A stretch of 64,000 bases of DNA from Bacillota bacterium (GTDB taxonomy: Bacteria > Bacillota > Clostridia > Lachnospirales > Lachnospiraceae), in assembly GCA_023407575.1 (NCBI GenBank), contig JAEYLX010000069.1:186001-250000 (forward strand), written 5' to 3'. The stretch's first letter is position 1. Every line of letters begins with the position of its first letter. The notes beneath the pieces were generated by a model that searched no databases, was not told where the DNA came from, and was given only the letters and a program-made list of their open reading frames with translations. Both the position numbers and the translations under genes were made by a program. Below, in pieces: positions 17,917 through 26,310 of this stretch.

Positions 17917-20352
17917 TTGGATATTGCAGAAAAACCGTTAGAGCTTGAGAAAAATGAAGATCTTACCTCTGAATTCTTTAATGGGTTTGGAGGCTTTGTG
18001 GCTGATGGAAAAGAATATCAGATACTTTTAGAGGGCAATCAGAGGCCTCCTGCACCTTGGATTAATGTTATAGCAAATAAGAACTTTGGCTTTCAAATAT
18101 CGGAATCCGGGGCAGGCTTCACCTGGTCAAACAACAGCAGAGAGAATAAAATAACTCCCTGGTCCAATGATCCGGTTTGTGATAAAGCTTCGGAAGCAAT
18201 CTATATTCTGGATGAAGTAACTGGTGATATTATTACACCCATGTCTCTAGGGAGAACAGATAAGGGTAACTATATTGTAAGACATGGCTTTGGATATTCA
18301 AAATTCCTTCATGAAGAAACAGAACTGAAGCAGGAGCTTACTATTTTTACACCGTTAGAGGAATCCGTTAAGATTTGGGAGCTAAAACTAACGAATAATT
18401 CAAATCGCACCAAATACTTATGTCTATCCTACTATGTTGAATGGGTACTTGGTACACAAAGAGAACACACAAACCCCTATATACTGACGACCTATAATAA
18501 TGAACATGAGTATTTAAATGCGAAGAATGTTTACACAATGAATTTTCAAAATTTAATGGCATATATGTTTTCCAGTGAAATGACAATTGGCTATACTGGA
18601 GACAGACAGGAATTCTTAGGTCCTAAGGGAGATATTTTGAATCCAAGAGGAGCAGATGCGAAATTATCCTGCCATACAGGATCAGGTTATGACTCTTGTG
18701 GGGTAATTCAGGTTTCTGTTGCAATTGCTCCTTCGGAAAGTAAAACAATTTTATTTGGACTTGGACAGGACAGTGACCGAAATGAAATACACAGGATACG
18801 GAACAAGTATAGGAATGTCAGTTTAGCTGGCATTGAGCTTGCGAAGGTGAAAGAGTATTGGAACAGTATCCTTGGCACAATTCAAGTACAAACTAAGGAT
18901 AAGGCGATTGATTATCTTGTAAACGGGTGGCTTATTTATCAGACCATCTCGTGTAGAATAAATGCCAGAGCTGCATTTTATCAGTGTGGAGGAGCTTATG
19001 GTTATCGAGATCAACTTCAAGATACTCTGTCACTGGTTTTTACCAATCCGGATGCACTTAGAAAACAAATCATAATTTCTTGTAGTCGTCAATTTGAAGA
19101 GGGTGACGTTCAACACTGGTGGCATCCTCCTATGGGAATTGGAGTAAGGACAAGAATTACAGATGATTTATTATGGCTGCCGTATGCAACTGCTGCCTAT
19201 ATTCGAAGTACAAAGGATTCCTCAATATTAAATGAGGTGGTGCCATATATTAAGGGACCCTTATTACAGGAAGGGGAACATGATATTATGTTCACACCGG
19301 ATATTTCAGAACTATCCGAAAGTGTATATGAACATTGTAAAAAGACAATTGATATAACCCGGTTAGGCAAGCATGGACTGCCGCTTATGGGTGGTGGTGA
19401 CTGGAACGACGGTATGAACGAAGTTGGCAAAGATGGTCTGGGTGAAAGCGTATGGTTGGCGTGGTTTTTATATACGCTTCTTGGAGACTTTATACCAATC
19501 TGTTATCAAGTTGGAGATGAAGAATATGCGAAAGAACAAGAAATTAAAAGAGACAATCTATTAAAGAGTATTGAAGAGCATACCTGGGATGGGGACTGGT
19601 ATATGAGAGCCTTTTATGATGATGGGTCCAAAATGGGTTCGAAAGAAAGTGATGAATGCAAAATAGATTCCATCAGCCAATCCTGGAGCGTAATTTCTGG
19701 TGGAGCCAGAAAAGACAGGGCAGCTACGGCGATGCAGTCAGCCTGGCGTTATCTGATTCGAGAAGAGGATTCCATCTCCTTGCTCTTGTCTCCTCCTTTT
19801 GATAAAACCAGCAGGAATCCGGGGTATATCAAAAATTATATTCCTGGTATCAGAGAAAACGGAGGACAGTATACCCATGCAGCAACCTGGCTTGCCATTG
19901 CAACCGCAATTCATGGGGATTATAATATGGCGCACCGGTTATTTACCTTATTAAATCCAATCCACATTACAGCCAACAGAAAAGATGCCTTAAGATACGA
20001 GAAAGAGCCCTATGTCATGATAGCGGATATCTCCTTAAGTCCACCCTACACAGGCAGAGGTGGTTGGAGCTGGTATACTGGCTCCTCTGGATGGATGTAT
20101 CAGGGGTTAGTGAATTGGTTCCTGGGTATTCGAAAAGAGGGGGAGGAATTAATCATAGATCCTACAACCCCCCAAGCATTTGGTGATTATAACATTACCT
20201 ATCAGTACAAAAACACCAAGTATGAAATCAAAATTGAGAGTAGAAGTAAAGGTAAGCTATTAACTGAGTCCTATACCTTAGACGGAGAAAAGAAATCTGG
20301 CAAAAGGTTATCTCTTATAGATGATGGAAAAGAGCATGTAATAGTGGTATAA
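17917..20352 (+). CDS. GH94 phosphorylase-like protein, C-terminal part of cyclic beta-1,2-glucan synthase
   Basis: 811 residues with a GH94 N-terminal beta-sandwich (about 15-290), linker and (alpha/alpha)6 barrel (about 320-730). The catalytic motif GGGDWNDGMN (residues 492-501) is intact. In cyclic beta-1,2-glucan synthases this domain trims glucan chain length by phosphorolysis; as a free protein it could also be a beta-1,2-oligoglucan phosphorylase. The start is TTG at 17917, 12 bp after the stop of the upstream gene and in the same frame, with AGGAGGTG (17903-17910) overlapping that stop. Two in-frame TAG codons separate the two proteins. Combined length, 2851 residues, is close to one-piece synthases. 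Translational coupling is likely. No membrane segment is seen, so it may dock on its partner. Confidence 0.88.
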   Translation: MDIAEKPLELEKNEDLTSEFFNGFGGFVADGKEYQILLEGNQRPPAPWINVIANKNFGFQISESGAGFTWSNNSRENKITPWSNDPVCDKASEAIYILDEVTGDIITPMSLGRTDKGNYIVRHGFGYSKFLHEETELKQELTIFTPLEESVKIWELKLTNNSNRTKYLCLSYYVEWVLGTQREHTNPYILTTYNNEHEYLNAKNVYTMNFQNLMAYMFSSEMTIGYTGDRQEFLGPKGDILNPRGADAKLSCHTGSGYDSCGVIQVSVAIAPSESKTILFGLGQDSDRNEIHRIRNKYRNVSLAGIELAKVKEYWNSILGTIQVQTKDKAIDYLVNGWLIYQTISCRINARAAFYQCGGAYGYRDQLQDTLSLVFTNPDALRKQIIISCSRQFEEGDVQHWWHPPMGIGVRTRITDDLLWLPYATAAYIRSTKDSSILNEVVPYIKGPLLQEGEHDIMFTPDISELSESVYEHCKKTIDITRLGKHGLPLMGGGDWNDGMNEVGKDGLGESVWLAWFLYTLLGDFIPICYQVGDEEYAKEQEIKRDNLLKSIEEHTWDGDWYMRAFYDDGSKMGSKESDECKIDSISQSWSVISGGARKDRAATAMQSAWRYLIREEDSISLLLSPPFDKTSRNPGYIKNYIPGIRENGGQYTHAATWLAIATAIHGDYNMAHRLFTLLNPIHITANRKDALRYEKEPYVMIADISLSPPYTGRGGWSWYTGSSGWMYQGLVNWFLGIRKEGEELIIDPTTPQAFGDYNITYQYKNTKYEIKIESRSKGKLLTESYTLDGEKKSGKRLSLIDDGKEHVIVV

Positions 20353-20372
20353 AATGCAAGTAAGATGAAATA

Positions 20373-20408
20373 AACCTTCTTTCAAATATTGTTTGGAGAA
20401 GGTTTTTT
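20373..20408 (+). terminator. Rho-independent terminator after GH94 gene
   Basis: AACCTTCT (20373-20380) pairs with AGAAGGTT (20397-20404), followed by six T. Confidence 0.8.
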
Positions 20409-20419
20409 CATTTTGTTCA

Positions 20420-20443
20420 AGACAAGTAAAATGACCCGTTTCA
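20420..20443 (+). repeat. Dispersed repeat, degenerate copy
   Basis: It shares the GACAAGT-AAA-TGAC and TTTCA parts of the repeat seen at 3493, 26229 and 34043, with about three bases missing in the middle. It lies between a terminator and the ABC transporter gene. Confidence 0.45.
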
Positions 20444-20601
20444 TCCTCCTGTTTAAGAGAAGCTAAAGTGAAATATTAGCAATACCTTGGTTTGGGTGGT
20501 GGCTGAAATTACGGTAGGTTGACAAGGAGATTCGTAAGTAGTAACATCAAGATTAAGTGGGTATCTGGTAATAATAGAAGTAATCCCGGGAGGCGTTAGG
20601 T

Positions 20602-21318
20602 ATGCTAATTCAAGTGAATGGAGTATCAAAAGCATTTAAAAAGCAGCAGGTATTAAATAAGATTGATCTACAGGTGAAGGAAAATGAAATCTTTGGATTA
20701 ATTGGCCCCTCCGGGGCAGGTAAGACTACCTTAATCCGACTTATTATTGGTGCCATTGGTGCAGATAGCGGTGAAATTAAAATTATGGATTACACCATTC
20801 CAAATCTAAAAGCATTGAACATCATTGGGTATATGCCGCAAAATGATGCTCTATACAGCGATCTTTCTGGATTTGATAATCTTATGTTCTTTGGCGGGAT
20901 GTATCAGATGTCCAGAATAGAGATGGAAAAGCGTGCCCATGAGGTTCTGAAATTAGTGGAGTTGGAAGAGGATGCTAAGAAAAAAGTAATGAATTATTCT
21001 GGTGGAATGAGAAAAAGATTATCGCTTGCAGTATCCCTTTTGCACAATCCGAAGGTACTGATTCTAGATGAGCCAACCGTAGGGATTGATCCAATACTTC
21101 GAAAAAAAATATGGGATGAATTTTATGAATTAAAAAAACAAGGTATCACAATTATTGTTACCACTCATGTTATGGATGAAGCAATTAAATGTGATAGACT
21201 TGGTTTGATCTATAATGGGGATATCATTGCTTGTGATACGGTAAGCAATTTGTTGGCTCAAACAGAGAATCAGACAATAGAGGAATTATTTTTAAGGAGA
21301 GGAGAGCTAAAGGGATGA
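20602..21318 (+). CDS. ABC transporter ATP-binding protein (ABC-2 exporter type)
   Basis: A 238-residue nucleotide-binding domain with Walker A GPSGAGKTT (about 35-43), Q-loop MPQND, signature YSGGMRKRLSLA, Walker B VLILDEPTVGID and switch histidine in TTHVMDEA. The YSGGM form and fused DEA region are typical of the DrrA/CcmA-like ATPases that power drug, antibiotic or polymer export. GGGAGG stands before the ATG. The permease gene overlaps it by 4 bp, so the two are translationally coupled. The substrate is unknown. Confidence 0.93.
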   Translation: MLIQVNGVSKAFKKQQVLNKIDLQVKENEIFGLIGPSGAGKTTLIRLIIGAIGADSGEIKIMDYTIPNLKALNIIGYMPQNDALYSDLSGFDNLMFFGGMYQMSRIEMEKRAHEVLKLVELEEDAKKKVMNYSGGMRKRLSLAVSLLHNPKVLILDEPTVGIDPILRKKIWDEFYELKKQGITIIVTTHVMDEAIKCDRLGLIYNGDIIACDTVSNLLAQTENQTIEELFLRRGELKG

Positions 21319-22334
21319 AAACAAGATATATAATGAAACGAATTATTCGTCAGACAGTAAATGATAAGAGATCCCTTGGGCTCATTTTAATTGTACCTGT
21401 ACTCTTATTTACGCTAATTTATTTTTTGCTCGGGGATTCGGATTATAAACCATCCATTGCTGAGAATGGGATGCCACAACAACTGGTTGAGAAAATAAAA
21501 GAACAAGAGGTTTCGGTAATCACGCTTGAGTTGAAGGAGGCTAAGGAAGCGGTTAAAGATAAGGAGCTGGATGCAGTATTGTACCTGGAGAATAACGAGA
21601 TTGTTCTCTACATGGAAAGCAATGATGCTGTGAAAAGCGGAGTATTACAGAAGGCAATCTTAAATGCAATGAAGGAACTTAATCCAACTAGTGCAATGAG
21701 AACAGAGTTTTTACATGGCAGTAAGGAGGATAATCTTTTTAACAGCCTAGGATATATTATATTAGGCATTATATCCTTCTTTTTGATTTTCATTTTAGCT
21801 GGGATTTCTTTTGTTAGAGAACGTACAAATCAAACCATGGAGAGACTAATGGTTACTCCCGTGAAACGTTGGCAGGTGGTACTTGGATATACTTTGGGAT
21901 TTGGAATATTTGCTATGCTGCAAAGTGTTATATTATTGTCCTATGTTAAATGGGTATTGCATATGACCATGAATGGCTCTATATTAATTGCTGGTCTTAT
22001 CATGATACTATTATCCATGACTGCGGTGTGCATGGGAGCATTTTTCTCCATTTTTGCTAATAATGAATTTCAAATTATGCAATTCATTCCGGTGGTTGTA
22101 ATACCACAGATTTTCTTTTCAGGATTAATTTCACTAGATACATTACCGTTTCATTTGGGGGCATTATCAAAAATTATGCCGGTTTACTATGCCTGTAATT
22201 CTTTAAAAGGGGTACTTATTAACGGGGAAGCATTTAGTGCGGAGGTCCTATCTGGAGTATATTCGTTATTGATTTTTATTGGAGTATTTTTTATACTTAA
22301 TATTATGGCACTTAAGAAATATAGAAGGCTGTAA
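21315..22334 (+). CDS. ABC-2 type transporter permease
   Basis: 339 residues with one N-terminal membrane helix (about 20-42), a large extracytoplasmic loop (about 45-140), then five helices (about 145-335). The segment after the loop, with the motif RERTNQTMERLMVTPVKRWQ, is the ABC-2 signature region of DrrB/YhgE-like export permeases. It works with the ATPase encoded just upstream and overlapping by ATGA. Exported substrate unknown. Confidence 0.9.
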   Translation: MKTRYIMKRIIRQTVNDKRSLGLILIVPVLLFTLIYFLLGDSDYKPSIAENGMPQQLVEKIKEQEVSVITLELKEAKEAVKDKELDAVLYLENNEIVLYMESNDAVKSGVLQKAILNAMKELNPTSAMRTEFLHGSKEDNLFNSLGYIILGIISFFLIFILAGISFVRERTNQTMERLMVTPVKRWQVVLGYTLGFGIFAMLQSVILLSYVKWVLHMTMNGSILIAGLIMILLSMTAVCMGAFFSIFANNEFQIMQFIPVVVIPQIFFSGLISLDTLPFHLGALSKIMPVYYACNSLKGVLINGEAFSAEVLSGVYSLLIFIGVFFILNIMALKKYRRL

Positions 22335-22402
22335 ACGACTAATATTTTGACTAAATTAAAGCAGTAAAATGTTTTATGAAACACAAAATAGGGAGGTATT
22401 GC

Positions 22403-23110
22403 ATGTTATTTGCAAGTGATTTTCGAAGAATTGCACGAGATGGACTTAGAAATCGTTGGGGGGTTGCAATTGGTACAGGTTTTGTAGCCAGTTTGTTTGC
22501 AGGGGGAAGGTATTATAATTCAAATACCCAGTGGAGAGAAAGAGGTAGCGAGTATTTTCATATTTCAAATCCACAGCTACTATTGCTAATTGCTTTCGTG
22601 GTAGGCATTTTTTTAATGGTTGCATTTACAATGCTTATAATTAAATTTTTTATTGGGGGAGCAATCTCCCTTGGGTATGCACATTTCAACAAAAAATTAG
22701 TTATGGGAATGGAGGTAAGGTTTCAGGATTTGTTTTCAAGATTTCATATATTTTGGAAGGGATTTTGTATGCAATTATTAATGGGCTTATACACCTTTCT
22801 TTGGTCCTTGTTACTTATAATACCTGGAATCATTGCGGCTTATAGTTATGCAATGACTCCATACATTCTTGAGGAATACCCCAATATGACTGCAAATGAG
22901 GCGATAGGATATTCAAAGCAAATGATGGTAGGAAATAAATGGAGATTGTTCTGTTTACAGATTAGCTTTATTGGTTGGGAAATACTTGCTTTGTTAACTG
23001 TGGGAATTGGATATTTGTGGGTTGCACCATATGCTGCTGCAGCCAAAGCAGCGTTCTATTTTGATGTAGCGAGAGACTTCCACCCATATGGAATTCCTAG
23101 GAATAATTAA
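22403..23110 (+). CDS. DUF975 family membrane protein
   Basis: 235 residues with the pattern of DUF975 integral membrane proteins of Firmicutes: an opening RRIARDGLRNRWGVAIGTGFVASLFAGG segment, then four or five membrane helices (about 65-100, 120-155, 185-220). The start is ATG 22403 because GGAGG sits six bases upstream; the ATG at 22376 has no ribosome binding site. It follows the ABC exporter by 68 bp and may be co-transcribed. Function is unknown. Confidence 0.75.
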   Translation: MLFASDFRRIARDGLRNRWGVAIGTGFVASLFAGGRYYNSNTQWRERGSEYFHISNPQLLLLIAFVVGIFLMVAFTMLIIKFFIGGAISLGYAHFNKKLVMGMEVRFQDLFSRFHIFWKGFCMQLLMGLYTFLWSLLLIIPGIIAAYSYAMTPYILEEYPNMTANEAIGYSKQMMVGNKWRLFCLQISFIGWEILALLTVGIGYLWVAPYAAAAKAAFYFDVARDFHPYGIPRNN

Positions 23111-23218
23111 TGGGTTGCAAACATTTCGAGGAATAATATCAACTGAACATTTACAATTTATTTATATAAGAAGTAACAATATCTTAAGCACAGCATATCA
23201 TAATTTTATAAGGTTAAG

Positions 23219-23570
23219 AACCTTAATCAAAGGATATGTAATGAAAATACGGATTGGATGAACCTTAAGTAACATTACTAATAAAGTAATGCAGAAAGGT
23301 GGTGCTAATCTAATCGTGCCAAGGATTCTAGTAAAAGCGCAGATGATGGTGTAACGAAAGGTGTATCGGAGGCTGATAGGTTAATCCTACAAAAGCACGA
23401 AAACCAAAGGAGACACAGGAATTTTTGAATACACGGCGTATTACATAGAACTAAATAATTGGTAGGATTATCTCGTATATTCCTCAAAATAATTATTTCA
23501 TAAGGAATTAAAAAATAACTTTAAAAAACAGCTTTCTATGGTAAAATATATTCCATAAAAGCTGTTTTTT
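23219..23570 (+). ncRNA. Candidate structured non-coding RNA
   Basis: About 350 bases without a plausible gene, bounded by a possible -10 (TATAAG, 23207-23212, weak -35 TTAAGC at 23184) and a strong terminator. Complementary blocks include CATTACT/AGTAATG (23273-23291), a perfect 9-bp long-range pairing TAATCCTAC (23382-23390) with GTAGGATTA (23462-23470), an alternative AGGATT (23322) with AATCCT (23383), and AGGAAT (about 23417) with ATTCCT (23479-23484). Purine-rich unpaired segments such as AACGAAAGG resemble conserved loops of structured RNAs. It does not match the tmRNA, RNase P, SRP or T-box signatures I looked for. Family unassigned; that it is transcribed is inference. Confidence 0.4.
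23523..23570 (+). terminator. Strong terminator ending the candidate RNA
   Basis: AAAAAACAGCTTT (23523-23535) is the reverse complement of AAAGCTGTTTTTT (23558-23570), with an inner ATGG/CCAT helix. Being A-rich and U-rich on either side it could work in both directions. Confidence 0.9.
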
Positions 23571-23728
23571 AATTAATAGAAAATTTGTTCTATTAATTTA
23601 GAAAATGCTCCGCAGGAATGTGCACTTGTGCGTTTTTAATTGTGTTGGTTTTGCCAACCGCGCTGGGCACGAGGGTTTTGTAAGTGAAACTCTTTTTTAT
23701 AGCAAAAAAAAGTAACAGGAGAATGGTA

Positions 23729-24502
23729 ATGGACTATAAACAGTTATTTAAAACCGCAATGCTGGCAGGGCAAATCATGGCACAAAGTGGAGCCGAGACC
23801 TTTCGGGTGGAAGATACTATGAATCGAATACTTAGAATTTCGGGGCTTCAATCAGTGGAAATCTATGCAACAACCACAGGTATTGTTGCGTCTTTATCCG
23901 ATCCCGCCATAGAGTCAATCAGTGGTGTAAGAAGAATTAATAATAGAGCTAATAATCTAAATAATATAAATGAAGTAAATCAGATTTCTAGAAATTTATG
24001 TGATGGGCAGATAACGGTGAATGAGGCACTGCAGCTTCTGGATAAAGTGCAGACAAGCGTGACGTATAGTAAGAGAGTTGTAGCTATTGCAACAATAATA
24101 TCGAATGCAGGGTTCGCAGGATTATTTGGCGGTGGCATTACAGAGTGTTTATTAGCTGCATTAAATGGTGTGTGTATTGTATTCATCAGCAGATTGTTAG
24201 ATGCACGAATTGGAAGTGCCTTTATGGTGGATGCAGCCAAAAGCTTTGCGATTGCCTTCATTACAATGATATTTGCTCGTTATTTGATAAATGTTAATCA
24301 GGAGATTGTAATTATAGGTTCCATCATGCCTTTAGTGCCGGGGATTCCTATTACTAATGCAATACGCGACACTTTGCAGGGGGATTATAATTCAGGTACT
24401 GCAAGAGCGGTTGAAGCATTTGTAATTTCACTGGCCATTGCAGTAGGTGTTGGTGCAGGGATGGGGTTATTTCATTTATTAGAAAAGGTGGTTTCTTTAT
24501 GA
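23729..24502 (+). CDS. Threonine/serine exporter, ThrE N-terminal-domain protein
   Basis: 257 residues. The N-terminal soluble part has the family hallmark GAETFRVEDTMNRI (about 19-32) and a following strand-rich domain; about five membrane helices fill residues 115-250. This matches the first half of ThrE-type amino-acid exporters, split into two genes in most clostridia. The start is ATG 23729 with AGGAG seven bases upstream, rather than the GTG at 23684. It overlaps the next gene by 4 bp. A GC-richer stretch at 23607-23680 precedes it, without a recognisable motif. Confidence 0.85.
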   Translation: MDYKQLFKTAMLAGQIMAQSGAETFRVEDTMNRILRISGLQSVEIYATTTGIVASLSDPAIESISGVRRINNRANNLNNINEVNQISRNLCDGQITVNEALQLLDKVQTSVTYSKRVVAIATIISNAGFAGLFGGGITECLLAALNGVCIVFISRLLDARIGSAFMVDAAKSFAIAFITMIFARYLINVNQEIVIIGSIMPLVPGIPITNAIRDTLQGDYNSGTARAVEAFVISLAIAVGVGAGMGLFHLLEKVVSL

Positions 24503-24942
24503 TTATACAATGTATTAGTGCTTTTTTTGCAACAGCTGCCTTTGCTATTTTGTTTTACCTGCCGAAGAAATATCTGATTCAATCAGGTATGGCTGGGGTA
24601 CTCTGTTGGATTGTTTATCTGTTTATTTTGAAGATCTGTGACGACAAAGTAACAGCTACCTTTTTTGCAACCCTTATTGTAGCATTGGCTTCCCATATAG
24701 AAGCCCGCGTGTATAAGACACCTGTAACCATGTTCTTGATTCCAGGTATTATCCCATTAGTCCCAGGTGCGGGTATGTACCAGATCGTTCAGAGCATACT
24801 TGATAATACGGTAGATAAAACTTCGTATTATTTCTTTCAAACACTACAAATTGCAGGAGCCATTGCGCTTGGTATCTTTGTAATTGATACCTTATTTCGT
24901 AGTACAAAGAAAAAGACGGAAAAGATAATTAAAACAAGATGA
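24499..24942 (+). CDS. Threonine/serine exporter, ThrE C-terminal-domain protein
   Basis: 147 residues with four membrane helices (about 3-20, 28-45, 52-75, 112-137) and the family segment TPVTMFLIPGIIPLVPGAGMYQ. It is the second half of a split ThrE-type exporter, started by ATG within the ATGA overlap with the upstream gene. The two products probably form one transporter. A strong terminator follows. Confidence 0.85.
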   Translation: MIIQCISAFFATAAFAILFYLPKKYLIQSGMAGVLCWIVYLFILKICDDKVTATFFATLIVALASHIEARVYKTPVTMFLIPGIIPLVPGAGMYQIVQSILDNTVDKTSYYFFQTLQIAGAIALGIFVIDTLFRSTKKKTEKIIKTR

Positions 24943-24982
24943 ATCGACGAGTAATTTTATGTGTTATGAATTAAGATTCAAC

Positions 24983-25039
24983 AAATACCTCTTATAATGT
25001 CGTTACATTTTAATTGACATTTTATAAGAGGTATTTTTT
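24983..25039 (+). terminator. Rho-independent terminator after thrE genes
   Basis: AAATACCTCTTATAA (24983-24997) pairs perfectly with TTATAAGAGGTATTT (25022-25036), followed by T. Confidence 0.9.
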
Positions 25040-25132
25040 GTAATAATTTAAAAAAGTGAAATCGAACCTTTGGCTGAACTATTACATTTTTCTCTTAAAT
25101 ATAGTTGAATTATAAATTTGATAAGTAGAAGT

Positions 25133-25141
25133 TGCTATAAT
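25133..25141 (+). promoter_or_regulatory. Extended -10 promoter before the cytochrome b5-like gene
   Basis: TGCTATAAT provides a perfect -10 hexamer with the TGn extension; no good -35 is seen at 17 bp. Confidence 0.5.
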
Positions 25142-25221
25142 TTGTGATATAAATTAGTACATAAATGTTATATAAAAACTAAATGCTAAGATTAGATTTG
25201 TAATAGAAGTGGAGGCCAAAA

Positions 25222-25551
25222 ATGAAAAAGACAATATTGTTAGTTCTAACAGCTTTAATATTTTTTACTGGCGGTTCTGCAAATCCAGAAAACGAAGATG
25301 AAAAAGAAAAAAGAGAATTTACATTAGAAGAATTAAAAACTTACAATGGACAAAATGGAAATCCAGCATATATTGCAGTTGACGGAATTGTTTATGACGT
25401 AACTAATTCGATATTCTGGCAGAATGGAGCCCACAGTTTTTGCAACGATAATACTTTTGCAGGTAATGATTTAACGGAATTAATTAATGATTCCCCGCAC
25501 GGAAAAGAAATATTAGAACGATTGCCAGTGGTAGGTTATCTAAAAGAATGA
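25222..25551 (+). CDS. Secreted cytochrome b5-like heme-binding protein
   Basis: 109 residues: a signal peptide (MKKTILLVLTALIFFTGGSA) followed by a cytochrome b5-like heme/steroid-binding domain starting at FTLEELKTYNGQNGNPAYIAVDGIVYDVT. A His in the GAHSF segment stands where one axial heme ligand is expected; the second is less clear, perhaps the His in SPHGKE. No lipobox cysteine is present, so it is likely secreted or anchored by its signal sequence. It lies 63 bp upstream of a two-gene dehydrogenase, suggesting a role as electron acceptor for that flavoprotein. Confidence 0.8.
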   Translation: MKKTILLVLTALIFFTGGSANPENEDEKEKREFTLEELKTYNGQNGNPAYIAVDGIVYDVTNSIFWQNGAHSFCNDNTFAGNDLTELINDSPHGKEILERLPVVGYLKE

Positions 25552-25614
25552 GTCTCATCTTAAATAGTATTTCATATAATATAATAATCTTTTTATAGCA
25601 AAGAAGGTAGAACA

Positions 25615-26181
25615 CTGAGTCAGTCGTTTTATAGTCAAAATAACAATCAGACAAGCGACAATAAAAACAATGCTACGGGGCAAACCAGTGATACTTTTAA
25701 GGTTCTTTCGAATGCGGTTATTCCAAGAACACCTGGTTTAGCATATGAATATGGTGTCGTACAGTACTTTGGAGCATTGGATGCTGAAGTAGAGGAATAT
25801 CTTATCTTTGTTTTAAATAGTTATAACATACCATTAGCACAGCCTACCGCCGATATGTTGAATATTATATCCATAGCTGCCGGGTATGTATATCATAATA
25901 ACTATTTATATGCCTTATCTTATTTAATGAATCCCCAAGGAGATCTTTCCATTTTACCAATGCCTTACCAAGACAACGTAAAGCTAGTAACCTTGATAGC
26001 AAATTTTTTACTTGGGTTCATAATGATGGGGTATTATTCTGAATGGTGGGGGTACGGTACCACTCGCCTGGATGAACCAAATCAACGCAAATTAGAGTAT
26101 TATCCATTTAGTTGGAAACAGGTAGGATATCCTGGACCATCCTTAGGTTATCCGGCACAAAAAACCTTTACTTTCACCTAA
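25615..26181 (+). CDS. Gluconate 2-dehydrogenase subunit 3-like protein, apparent CTG start
   Basis: The family-typical segment VIPRTPGLAYEYGVVQYFGALDAEVEEYLI begins well upstream of the first canonical start codon (TTG 25777), so coding clearly extends further. The frame is open back to a TAA at 25585. In that stretch there is no ATG, GTG or TTG, but CTG at 25615 has an AAGAAGG (25601-25607) seven bases before it, giving 188 residues. Small subunits of this type accompany GMC-type FAD dehydrogenases, which matches the next gene. Low-complexity Gln/Asn/Ser residues form the N-terminus. The start is inferred; a sequencing error or recoding is the alternative. Confidence 0.7.
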   Translation: MSQSFYSQNNNQTSDNKNNATGQTSDTFKVLSNAVIPRTPGLAYEYGVVQYFGALDAEVEEYLIFVLNSYNIPLAQPTADMLNIISIAAGYVYHNNYLYALSYLMNPQGDLSILPMPYQDNVKLVTLIANFLLGFIMMGYYSEWWGYGTTRLDEPNQRKLEYYPFSWKQVGYPGPSLGYPAQKTFTFT

Positions 26182-26228
26182 AACACCAATGAAAAATGTT
26201 AATACTATACCTTGGGTTATAAAAAATA

Positions 26229-26255
26229 TGAAACGATAATTCGTTTCACTTGTCA
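26229..26255 (-). repeat. Dispersed 27-bp repeat, minus-orientation copy
   Basis: Reading the minus strand gives TGACAAGTGAAACG followed by ATCGTTTCA at the end, matching the copies at 3493 and 34043. It lies between the small-subunit gene and the GMC oxidoreductase gene. Confidence 0.6.
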
Positions 26256-26262
26256 TTAATTT

Positions 26263-26290
26263 ATGCCTGCTGACTTATGTTGGCAGGCAT
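26263..26290. repeat. Hairpin before the GMC oxidoreductase start
   Basis: ATGCCTGC (26263-26270) pairs perfectly with GCAGGCAT (26283-26290), ending just before the ribosome binding site. A longer reading of the next gene would begin in this hairpin. Confidence 0.6.
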
Positions 26291-26310
26291 TAAGAAGGGT
26301 AAGAACTGAT

